Assembly (NCBI GenBank): GCA_004298725.1
Contig: SCQA01000306.1
Span: 1 to 5,554, forward strand
Reading direction: 5' to 3'
Length of the DNA: 5,554 nucleotides
Source of the DNA: a bacterium
Lineage (GTDB): Bacteria > Desulfobacterota > GWC2-55-46
This document shows positions 1 to 5,554 of this stretch, in pieces; positions within the stretch are counted from its first letter, which is position 1, and each line of letters begins with the position of its first letter. The notes beneath the pieces were generated by a model, which was not told the DNA's origin, made no database searches, and was given only the letters and a program-made list of their open reading frames with translations. The translations under genes and the position numbers were made by a program.

Positions 1-10
1 CCGGCCGTCT

Positions 11-469
11 TTATGGCAGGGTAATAGTATGAAGATGATGCTTTTCGGTCCTGCGAGAGTCAAGGTAGCCTTGTAAAATATAAGCCGCGGCCAATTTATC
101 AACCGCTACTTTTCTTTTTTTTCTGCTTGTGTCGGCTGAAAGCAAAACCCTGTTTACCGCCACAGTGGAAAGCCTTTCGTCCCATGTCGCAATCGGCACG
201 TTTACTTTTCCTTTAAGGCGGGCTATAAAAATTTCAACCGCCTTGGCGCGCTCGCCAAAAGAGCCGTCCATGTTAAGCGGCATACCCATGACTATTAAAC
301 TAACCATGTGTTTTGCGACAAGCGAAGCGATCGCGTTAAAGTCTTTTTCAAATGAAACGCGCTTTAAATTCTCAAGCGGCTGGGCAGTAAGGCCAAGCTC
401 GTCGCTTAACGCTATGCCTATGGTTTTTGTGCCGTAGTCGAGGCCGAGTATTCTTAATGTAGCGGTCAT
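11..469 (-). CDS. ruvX: Putative Holliday junction resolvase / pre-16S rRNA nuclease RuvX (YqgF family)
   Basis: This gene encodes a 152-residue cytoplasmic protein of the RNase H-like YqgF/RuvX family, which is linked to pre-16S rRNA 5'-end maturation and, by fold, to Holliday-junction resolution. Visible family motifs are DYGTKTIGIALSD at residues 11-23 with the first catalytic Asp (D11), GMPLNMDGSFGERA at 62-75, WDERLST at 96-102 with the conserved acidic pair, and VDKLAAAYILQGYLD at 123-137 with the last catalytic Asp (D124). Length is close to the usual 135-155 residues. The frame is open upstream to an ATG at 535, but the 22 extra residues look unlike the family and that ATG lies within the ruvX promoter spacer. 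I therefore chose the ATG at 469, which puts the first motif about ten residues in, as is typical. No good Shine-Dalgarno precedes it. The gene is divergent from ppdK, and its downstream neighbour lies outside the window. Confidence 0.93.
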   Translation of the reverse strand: MTATLRILGLDYGTKTIGIALSDELGLTAQPLENLKRVSFEKDFNAIASLVAKHMVSLIVMGMPLNMDGSFGERAKAVEIFIARLKGKVNVPIATWDERLSTVAVNRVLLSADTSRKKRKVAVDKLAAAYILQGYLDSRRTEKHHLHTITLP

Positions 470-525
470 AATTATATGGGCGCAACGGCCATGCCTGAAG
501 GCAAGGGCATTAGCGCAATTACGCA

Positions 526-554
526 ATAATACCATTTAACGCGGTGTTTTTCAA
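526..554 (-). promoter_or_regulatory. Extended -10 sigma70-type promoter of ruvX
   Basis: On the minus strand, TTGAAA (plus positions 549-554) is followed after 17 bases by TATTAT (526-531). Each hexamer matches five of six consensus bases. A TG one base before the -10 hexamer gives an extended -10 element. The expected transcription start is near 519, leaving a leader of about 50 bases before the ATG at 469. This makes translation from the upstream ATG at 535 very unlikely from this promoter. The call is from sequence match only. Confidence 0.7.
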
Positions 555-645
555 TGTGGTTAGGCAAAGGGCGGGTTCGCTAAAATTTTTGAGATGACTT
601 TATTCCGCTTTTTTGTTAGACTTATGCGGTTAAACGGTAATTAAA

Positions 646-661
646 GCCGCCTTAGGGCGGC
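646..661 (+). promoter_or_regulatory. GC-rich hairpin in the ppdK leader
   Basis: GCCGCC (646-651) and GGCGGC (656-661) pair perfectly around a TTAG loop, ending 19 bases before the Shine-Dalgarno of ppdK. On the plus strand no T-run follows, so it is not a usual terminator for ppdK. On the minus strand the same hairpin is followed by TTTAATT, so it could weakly stop antisense transcription heading toward ruvX. A competing, weaker fold pairs GCGG-TTAA (626-633) with TTAA-CCGC (641-650, two-base bulge) and excludes this hairpin. No strong plus-strand promoter is visible in 470-690. Weak candidates are TAAAAT at 581-586 and TTGTTA (613-618) with GGTAAT (636-641), spaced 17. Function of the hairpin is unknown. 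Confidence 0.4.
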
Positions 662-680
662 GGTTCTACATACTGGTTTC

Positions 681-685
681 GGAGG
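681..685 (+). promoter_or_regulatory. Strong Shine-Dalgarno of ppdK
   Basis: GGAGG lies five bases before the ATG at 691. It is much stronger than the sites before ruvX and smc, consistent with a highly expressed metabolic enzyme, and it fixes the ppdK start. Confidence 0.85.
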
Positions 686-690
686 AATTC

Positions 691-3405
691 ATGGCGGGGA
701 AAAAGCATAAGTACATTTATTTTTTTGGCGGCGGCAAGGCTGAAGGCCGTGGAGACATGAAAGAACTCCTTGGAGGCAAAGGCGCCGGTCTTGCTGAAAT
801 GACAAACATCGGCCTTCCGGTGCCTGCCGGGTTTACCGTTACAACGGACGTGTGCGATTATTACTACAAAAACGGGAAGAAAAGCCCTGCCGGTTTTTCA
901 GAGGAGTTTGCGAAGAACCTTAAACGTCTTGAAAAACTGACGGGCAAAACGCTTGGAAATCCTGACGACCCGCTTCTTGTGTCCGTGCGCTCCGGCGCGG
1001 CAAGGTCTATGCCGGGCATGATGGAAACCATATTAAACCTTGGCCTTAACGATAAATCCGTTGAAGGCCTTGCTAAAAAGACTTCAAACAGGCGTTTCGC
1101 GCTTGACGCGTACAGGCGCTTTATCATCATGTACGGCGCAACCGCCATGGGCGTACCAAGGGATAAGTTCAACGAAGAATTCGACGACATCAAAGAAAGG
1201 CGCACAAAGCCGCGGCTTAACGTGCGTAAAGGCGTGGTTCACGACACGGACGTAAACGAAGAAGAGCTTGACGAGCTTATACCGAGGCTCAAGGCTGTTT
1301 ATAAAGAACACACAAAGAAGGATTTTCCGCAGGACCCGCAGGTTCAGCTTCTTGGCTCGATAGACGCTGTTATCGGTTCATGGATGGCTGAAAAAGCCGT
1401 AACCTACAGGCGCGTTGAGAAGATAACCGGCCTTAAGGGCACGGCTGTAAGCATCGTGCAGATGGTCTTTGGAAACATGGGGGAAAATTCCGGCACCGGC
1501 GTATGCTTTACAAGAGACCCTAACTCCGGCGCGGATGAATTTTACGGAGACCTCCTTATGAACGCGCAGGGCGAGGATGTCGTGGCCGGTATACGCACGC
1601 CCATACACCTTATAGACCTTGCTAAGATTCAGCCGCGCATTTACGCGGAGCTGTGCAAAGTGCGCACCGTGCTTGAGCGCCATTATAAAGACATGCAGGA
1701 CATCGAGTTTACCATTGAAGAGGGCAAGCTCTACATCCTTCAGTGCAGAACAGGCAAGAGAAGCCCGTTCGCGTCGTTCAAAATAGCCGTTGACATGGTA
1801 AAGGCACGGCTTATAACGAAGCAGGAAGCGCTTTTACGCATCAGCGATAAAGACATCGAAGGCCTTTTTTACCCTGTAATAGACCCGGCCATACCGCCTG
1901 ACGAGCTTAACAAAAACCTATTCGCAACAGGCATTGACGCGGTTCCGGGCGCGGCCTCCGGCGCCATTGTTTTTAACGCGAAAGACGCCGAGGCATGGAC
2001 GGCTCAGGGTAAAAATGTAATACTCGTAAGAAAAGAGACTTCGCCCGAAGACGTCGGCGGTATGCACGCGGCCAAGGGCATACTTACGGCTACCGGCGGC
2101 AAGACCTCCCATGCCGCGGTTGTCGCAAGGGGCTGGGGCAAGTGTTGCGTGGTGGGTTGTGAAGACCTATCAATTGATTATGAAGCAAAAACAGTGTCCG
2201 TAGGCGACACGGTTCTTTCCGAAGGCGCTGAAATTACTTTAAACGGCTCAACGGGCGCGGTTTACAGGGGCGCAATGAACCTCATAAAGCCTGAGCTTCC
2301 GGCCTCGTACAACGCGCTTATGAAATGGGCTGACGAGACGCGCGTTTTAAAGGTTCGCACCAACGTGGATACTCCGTATGACGCTGAAAAAGCGGTTCAA
2401 CTTGGGGCCGAGGGCATAGGGCTTTGCAGGACGGAGCATATGTTCTTTGACACGGACGAGCGCAGAATCGCCATACAAAGGATGATACTCGCCGATGACG
2501 AAGAAACGAGAAGAAAGTCGCTGGATATACTTCTGCCTTTTCAAAGAAGGGATTTTACGGGCATACTTCGCGCCATGGAAGGCAAACCTGTGACGATACG
2601 GCTTATCGACCCGCCGCTTCACGAGTTTGTTCCGCATACTGAAAACGAGCAGAAGACTCTCGCGCAAAAGCTCGGCCTGCCGTTTCATCAGGTAAGCAGG
2701 AAGATAGAACGCCTGCATGAGGCGAACCCTATGCTCGGCCACAGGGGTTGCAGGCTTTGCATAACGTACCCGGAGATACTTGAAATGCAGGTGCGCGCCG
2801 TTATAGAGGCCGCCTGCGAATGCACGAAAAAAGGCATAAAGGTTTTTCCGGAAATTATGCACCCGCTTGTCATTGACGATAACGAGTTCAAGATACTTGA
2901 AGCGAGAACCAGAGCTGTTGCCGAAGACGTTATGAAAGAGCACGGCGTAAAGATAAAATATTCGGTTGGCACCATGATAGAAGTGCCACGCGCCGCCGTG
3001 CTTGCCGACAGGATAGCGGTTACCGCCGAATTCTTCTCGTTCGGCACTAACGATTTAACGCAGATGACGCTTGGCATGTCAAGGGACGACGCCGGAAGGT
3101 TTTTGCCGGACTATGTTGACGAAAAAAAATCCGGCATATTAAAGAACGACCCCTTTCAGTCGCTTGATCAGGACGGAGTCGGCCTTCTTATAAGAATGGC
3201 TATTGAAAAGGGCAGAAAGGTAAGGCCGGGTTTGAAGATAGGCATATGCGGAGAACACGGCGGAGACCCCGCTTCGGTTGTATTTTGCCATTTGAATAAC
3301 TTTGATTATGTTTCGTGTTCGCCTTTTCGCGTGCCAATAGCAAGGCTTGCCGCGGCTCAGGCCGTTTTAAGATACCCGTCAAAAGCCGGCAAAAAAAAGA
3401 AGTAG
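691..3405 (+). CDS. ppdK: Pyruvate, phosphate dikinase (PPDK)
   Basis: This cytoplasmic enzyme reversibly converts pyruvate, ATP and phosphate to phosphoenolpyruvate, AMP and pyrophosphate, serving gluconeogenesis or PPi-linked glycolysis in anaerobes. The 904 residues match the usual 870-900. The N-terminal ATP-grasp region (about 20-360) shows GGKGAGLAEM (28-37), VSVRSGAARSMPGMMETILN (97-116) and GTGVCFTRDPNSGADEFYGD (268-287). The swivelling phosphohistidine domain (about 420-525) has GGKTSHAAVVARGWG, with the phosphorylated His at 474 and Thr 472 at the position modified by the PPDK regulatory protein in plants and some bacteria. The C-terminal PEP/pyruvate barrel (about 545-900) has CRTEHMFF (R580), RLIDPP (R637), GTMIEVPRAA (E764), SFGTNDLTQ (N787, D788) and CGEHGG with catalytic Cys 853. 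All key residues known from the Clostridium symbiosum enzyme appear present. The protein ends in a short lysine tail. Transcription is monocistronic as judged from the terminator downstream. Confidence 0.98.
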   Translation: MAGKKHKYIYFFGGGKAEGRGDMKELLGGKGAGLAEMTNIGLPVPAGFTVTTDVCDYYYKNGKKSPAGFSEEFAKNLKRLEKLTGKTLGNPDDPLLVSVRSGAARSMPGMMETILNLGLNDKSVEGLAKKTSNRRFALDAYRRFIIMYGATAMGVPRDKFNEEFDDIKERRTKPRLNVRKGVVHDTDVNEEELDELIPRLKAVYKEHTKKDFPQDPQVQLLGSIDAVIGSWMAEKAVTYRRVEKITGLKGTAVSIVQMVFGNMGENSGTGVCFTRDPNSGADEFYGDLLMNAQGEDVVAGIRTPIHLIDLAKIQPRIYAELCKVRTVLERHYKDMQDIEFTIEEGKLYILQCRTGKRSPFASFKIAVDMVKARLITKQEALLRISDKDIEGLFYPVIDPAIPPDELNKNLFATGIDAVPGAASGAIVFNAKDAEAWTAQGKNVILVRKETSPEDVGGMHAAKGILTATGGKTSHAAVVARGWGKCCVVGCEDLSIDYEAKTVSVGDTVLSEGAEITLNGSTGAVYRGAMNLIKPELPASYNALMKWADETRVLKVRTNVDTPYDAEKAVQLGAEGIGLCRTEHMFFDTDERRIAIQRMILADDEETRRKSLDILLPFQRRDFTGILRAMEGKPVTIRLIDPPLHEFVPHTENEQKTLAQKLGLPFHQVSRKIERLHEANPMLGHRGCRLCITYPEILEMQVRAVIEAACECTKKGIKVFPEIMHPLVIDDNEFKILEARTRAVAEDVMKEHGVKIKYSVGTMIEVPRAAVLADRIAVTAEFFSFGTNDLTQMTLGMSRDDAGRFLPDYVDEKKSGILKNDPFQSLDQDGVGLLIRMAIEKGRKVRPGLKIGICGEHGGDPASVVFCHLNNFDYVSCSPFRVPIARLAAAQAVLRYPSKAGKKKK

Positions 3406-3454
3406 AAGCGGCAGGGCGGCATAAGATTTAGCTCTAAAATTAAGATAGTTCAAT

Positions 3455-3490
3455 AAAATGCCTTTAACCCATGGGGTTTAAAGGCATTTT
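3455..3490 (+). terminator. Intrinsic terminator of ppdK
   Basis: A 13-base arm (3455-3467, AAAATGCCTTTAA) pairs perfectly with 3478-3490, and CCC (3468-3470) pairs with GGG (3474-3476) across a three-base loop, with a single bulged T at 3477. The right arm ends in TTTT and the left begins with AAAA, so the hairpin can act in either direction. It begins 50 bases after the ppdK stop. It separates ppdK from smc, arguing against a shared operon. Confidence 0.85.
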
Positions 3491-3551
3491 GCTTTCCCCC
3501 TACATATAGTAGCCTAAACTTTTTTTAATACCTTATGTTGTATTTTTCTGC

Positions 3552-3580
3552 TTTACAAAGGCATAAAACTCTGCTACGAT
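3552..3580 (+). promoter_or_regulatory. Candidate sigma70-type promoter for smc
   Basis: TTTACA (3552-3557, five of six consensus bases) is followed after 17 bases by TACGAT (3575-3580, four of six). Transcription would start near 3587, giving smc a leader of about 240 bases that includes the foldable element at 3604-3669. A weaker overlapping option is TTGTAT (3538-3543) with CATAAA (3562-3567). Because the region is AT-rich, chance matches are possible. Confidence 0.45.
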
Positions 3581-3603
3581 TTGCACTAAATTAACAGTTC
3601 TTC

Positions 3604-3669
3604 ATCGCCGGGCAGGCTGAGTTTCCGGTTGTGTCCGGCCGCATCTATGATTGTCAATCATACGGCGAT
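3604..3669 (+). promoter_or_regulatory. Possible structured RNA leader (three-way junction) upstream of smc
   Basis: ATCGCCG (3604-3610) pairs perfectly with CGGCGAT (3663-3669) to close a 66-base element. Inside, GGCAGG (3611-3616) can pair with CCGGCC (3635-3640) with one A/G mismatch, or alternatively CCGG (3625-3628) with CCGG (3635-3638). TATGAT (3646-3651) pairs with ATCATA (3657-3662) around TGTCA. Both inner helices abut the closing helix with no intervening bases, leaving only 3641-3645 unpaired at the junction. I checked it against remembered features of TPP, c-di-GMP and fluoride riboswitches and SRP RNA and it fits none. Function is unknown, and it may be an operator region instead. 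Confidence 0.35.
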
Positions 3670-3825
3670 TTAGCCCGAATTTACTCTAAATTAAATGACC
3701 GTGTTTTTGTAGCAGGGTTTTGCCATCCAAAAAATCTTACAGACACAAAAATAAAGAACAGGGAAGCCATGCCGATGTTACAAATAAAAACTATGCGCCT
3801 GACAAGCCCTTTTAACGTGAGATAA

Positions 3826-5554
3826 ATGAAGATCAAGCGTCTTTCCATACATGGTTTTAAGTCGTTCGTGGAAAAAGTTAATCTTAACTTTTCCTCCGGC
3901 GCGTCAGGTATTATAGGGCCTAACGGTTGCGGCAAGAGCAACGTCGTTGATGCCATAAGGTGGGTTATCGGCGAACAAAATCCGCGGCACCTTCGCGGCA
4001 AGCATATGGAAGACATAATATTCAACGGCAGTGACACCAGAAAGCCCATGGGCATGGCCGAGGTTACGCTGGTATTTTCAAATGATAACGGCACTGCGCC
4101 GGCGCGTTTCGCGGATATGCCGGAAATAGAAGTATCAAGAAGGTTGTACAGGTCGGGTGAGAGCGAATATTACCTTAACAAGGTGCAGTGCAGGCTCCGC
4201 GATATTGTAGAGGCCTTTACGGATACCGGCATAGGCGGCAGGGCGTACTCCATTATAGAGCAGGGGCAGGTCGCGTGGCTTATAAACGCCAAGCCAGAGG
4301 AGCGCAGGGCCGTGTTTGAAGAGGCCGCCGGCATAAACAAGTTTAAGCACAAGAAAGAGGCGGCTCTTAGGAAGCTTGAGGCTACAAGAGAGAATCTTAC
4401 AAGAGTAAACGACATAATAAGCGAAGTAAAAAGACAGCTTAACTCTCTTAACCGTCAGGCCAAGAAGGCCGAGCGTTATAAGGCGTTAAGGGACGAATTC
4501 AAGGCAATTGATTTAAAGCTTGCCGGCCTTGAGTACGCGAAAACAGCGGACGTGCTTGCTGAAAATAAAAAGAAGCTTGATGAATTTAAAGATGCTGAAA
4601 TAGGGCTTTCAGCGGCCATGGCAGGCGGAGAGAGCCGCGTTGAAGAGATAAAGCACGAAGCCGGCGAGGCTGAAAACAAATATAAAGATGCAAGAGACAG
4701 GGCGCACAATCTTGAAAAACGCGTGCAGGCCGAGGAGAGCGCAAGCGCCCTTGCGCTTGCCCGCGCTGACGAACTTGGCAGGAACGAAGTAAGGCTCTCA
4801 GCCGAGGTTGAAGAATTAAAAAAAGAGAAGCAGATGTATTCGGACGAGGCCGAAGGGTTGCGTTCTTCAATTGCCGGGCATCAGTCCGTTGTAAACGACA
4901 CGCGCGCTAACGTAGACGCGCTGTCAAACGAATACGGTTTGTTCGCGGGCGAATTTAAAGAGAAAGAAGCCGCGCTTGGCATAGAGACAGGCGAGGCCGT
5001 GCGCGTGTCAGCCGAGCTTGGCGATATACGTCATGCCATACAGGCATGTTTGAAGGATGAAGAATACACCCGCGCGCGGCACACAAAGGCTAAAAGCGAG
5101 CTTGATGCGGCGCTTATTGCCATTGGTTCAAAAGAAAGTCCGCTTGCGGACGTCAAGCAGAGCATAATCAGCAGGGCCTGTAAAAAAGAAGAGGCTGGCG
5201 CGGAGCTTTCAGGGGTCAAAGAACGCCTTTCAACGCTTGAAACCCACAGAACAACCTTAGACGCGGAGCTTGAAGGCTTAAAGGCCGAACACGCCCGGCT
5301 TTCAGCGCGCCTTTCAACGCTTGAAGAGATGGAAAAAGGCTTTGAAAACGTTGACGGAGGCGCGCGCGCCGTAATGTTAAAAGGCGATCTCGCCGGAGTG
5401 CGCGGTCTCATAGCCGACGTAATAGAGACAAACGTCGGCTATGAGAAGGCGGTTGAGGCCGTGCTTGGCGAGCGGCTTCAGTACGTAATAGTTGAAAGCC
5501 ACGCAGAGGGCATGAGGGCCATTGAGTATTTAAAATCAAGCGCGAGCGGCAGGG
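3826..5554 (+). CDS. smc: Chromosome partition protein Smc, N-terminal half (3' end outside window)
   Basis: Smc is the ATPase of bacterial condensin. With ScpA and ScpB it entraps and extrudes DNA to organise and segregate the chromosome. The 576 codons present are open to the window end, about half of the usual 1150-1200. The N-terminal head starts MKIKRLSIHGFKSF and carries Walker A GPNGCGKSN (31-39), LRG with R57 in the position of the arginine finger described for Bacillus Smc, MEDIIFNGSDTRKPMGMAEV (61-80), the IIEQGQV Q-loop region (143-149) and FEEAAGINKFKHKK (164-177). Residues about 175-505 form the Lys/Glu-rich coiled-coil arm. From about 510 the hinge begins (GVRGLIADVIE, then GYEKAVEAVLGERLQYVIVE at 538-557) and is truncated. 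The Walker B and signature motifs would lie downstream. The start at 3826 gives the canonical N-terminus; only a weak GAG (3819-3821) precedes it. Its ATG directly follows a TAA that closes an unrelated short frame. Confidence 0.97.
   Translation, partial: MKIKRLSIHGFKSFVEKVNLNFSSGASGIIGPNGCGKSNVVDAIRWVIGEQNPRHLRGKHMEDIIFNGSDTRKPMGMAEVTLVFSNDNGTAPARFADMPEIEVSRRLYRSGESEYYLNKVQCRLRDIVEAFTDTGIGGRAYSIIEQGQVAWLINAKPEERRAVFEEAAGINKFKHKKEAALRKLEATRENLTRVNDIISEVKRQLNSLNRQAKKAERYKALRDEFKAIDLKLAGLEYAKTADVLAENKKKLDEFKDAEIGLSAAMAGGESRVEEIKHEAGEAENKYKDARDRAHNLEKRVQAEESASALALARADELGRNEVRLSAEVEELKKEKQMYSDEAEGLRSSIAGHQSVVNDTRANVDALSNEYGLFAGEFKEKEAALGIETGEAVRVSAELGDIRHAIQACLKDEEYTRARHTKAKSELDAALIAIGSKESPLADVKQSIISRACKKEEAGAELSGVKERLSTLETHRTTLDAELEGLKAEHARLSARLSTLEEMEKGFENVDGGARAVMLKGDLAGVRGLIADVIETNVGYEKAVEAVLGERLQYVIVESHAEGMRAIEYLKSSASGR
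4741..4760. repeat. Perfect 8-bp inverted repeat within smc coiled-coil sequence
   Basis: GCAAGCGC (4741-4748) and GCGCTTGC (4753-4760) are exact inverse complements around CCTT. The segment encodes an Ala/Leu-rich stretch of the coiled-coil arm (residues 306-312, SASALAL and following). It can form a stable GC-rich mRNA hairpin. There is no T-run after it, so it is not a terminator. Confidence 0.8.
5224..5325 (+). repeat. 18-base direct repeat in smc, two copies 84 bases apart
   Basis: CGCCTTTCAACGCTTGAA occurs at 5224-5241 and again at 5308-5325. Both copies are in frame and encode RLSTLE at residues 467-472 and 495-500. The spacing of 28 residues equals four heptads, so both copies keep the same coiled-coil register in the last part of the arm before the hinge. 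Confidence 0.85.
5406..5446. repeat. Perfect 15-bp inverted repeat inside the smc hinge coding sequence
   Basis: TCTCATAGCCGACGT (5406-5420) and ACGTCGGCTATGAGA (5432-5446) are exact inverse complements separated by an 11-base loop (5421-5431). The segment encodes about residues 527-540, from GLIADVIE to VGYE, at the start of the hinge domain. No T-run follows, so it is not a conventional intrinsic terminator, although the mRNA could form a strong hairpin here. Confidence 0.9.

Larger units (their letters stand above)
3406..3825. other. 420-base intergenic region between ppdK and smc
   Basis: No gene can be supported here. From left to right it holds the ppdK terminator (3455-3490), a small CTAC/GTAG dyad (3500-3512), an AT-rich stretch with a candidate promoter (3552-3580), a foldable element (3604-3669), and an A-rich stretch up to the smc start. 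A 64-codon frame from a GTG at 3631 runs to a TAA at 3823-3825, directly against the smc ATG. It has no Shine-Dalgarno, its codon choice is more AT-rich than the flanking genes, and I recognise nothing in the peptide, so I do not call it a gene. CTAAATTAA occurs twice, exactly 100 bases apart (3586-3594 and 3686-3694), probably by chance in AT-rich DNA. Confidence 0.7.

Noticed and set aside
129..437. 102-codon plus-strand frame over ruvX
   Set aside because: It is fully antisense to the RuvX motifs and has no family resemblance.
470..476. TATAAT one base before the ruvX ATG on the minus strand
   Set aside because: A -10 element so close would start transcription inside the coding sequence, and no -35 match is found at the right distance. 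The promoter at 526-554 is far better.
2347..2943. 198-codon open frame on the minus strand inside ppdK
   Set aside because: It lies entirely antisense to strongly conserved PPDK catalytic sequence, has no recognisable domain, and is explained by the codon bias of ppdK. The same holds for the antisense frames at 2688-3077, 1378-1683 and 864-1205.
3611..3625. CTGAG-containing segment suggesting a TPP riboswitch
   Set aside because: The other conserved TPP elements are absent in the following bases, and smc is not a thiamine gene.
3586..3694. Two CTAAATTAA copies exactly 100 bases apart
   Set aside because: Nine-base AT-rich matches are expected by chance in this region, and no flanking sequence is shared.
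3681..4094. 137-codon minus-strand frame across the smc start
   Set aside because: About two thirds of it is antisense to the conserved Smc head with Walker A, and the rest is AT-rich intergenic DNA. No Shine-Dalgarno or known motif was seen.
5031..5411. 126-codon minus-strand frame inside smc
   Set aside because: It is antisense to the coiled-coil and hinge coding region, and its Ser/Ala-rich composition is the mirror of smc codon use.

Overview
The window holds three housekeeping genes. Its coding style (moderate GC, many CTT leucine and ATA isoleucine codons) is shared by all three, and nothing suggests a mobile element, phage or recently acquired island. The Smc sequence, with Walker A GPNGCGKSN and the block MEDIIFNGSDTRKPMGMAEV, and the PPDK sequence resemble what I know from anaerobic Deltaproteobacteria / Desulfobacterota and related lineages. 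That placement is an impression from sequence style, not a database result.

Region by region: (1) 11-469, minus strand: a complete ruvX/yqgF gene for a Holliday-junction-resolvase-like RNase H-fold protein. (2) 470-690: a divergent intergenic region. It has a very good extended -10 promoter for ruvX on the minus strand, only weak promoter candidates for the plus strand, a GC-rich hairpin in the ppdK leader and a strong Shine-Dalgarno. (3) 691-3405, plus strand: a complete ppdK gene for pyruvate, phosphate dikinase (904 aa) with all visible catalytic motifs. (4) 3406-3825: a 420-base intergenic stretch with a clear intrinsic terminator, a plausible sigma70 promoter, and a compact element that can fold as a three-way junction and contains a perfect 17-bp palindrome. 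(5) 3826-5554, plus strand: the first 576 codons of smc, cut by the window end inside the hinge domain.

The three genes do not form an operon. ruvX is divergent from ppdK, and ppdK is separated from smc by a terminator and a new candidate promoter. ppdK serves central carbon and energy metabolism (PEP/pyruvate interconversion), while ruvX and smc serve nucleic-acid processing and chromosome organisation.

I found no convincing new multi-gene system. The observations most worth a second look are a perfect 15-bp inverted repeat inside the smc hinge coding sequence, the possible structured leader upstream of smc, and the ruvX promoter that settles the choice of start codon.
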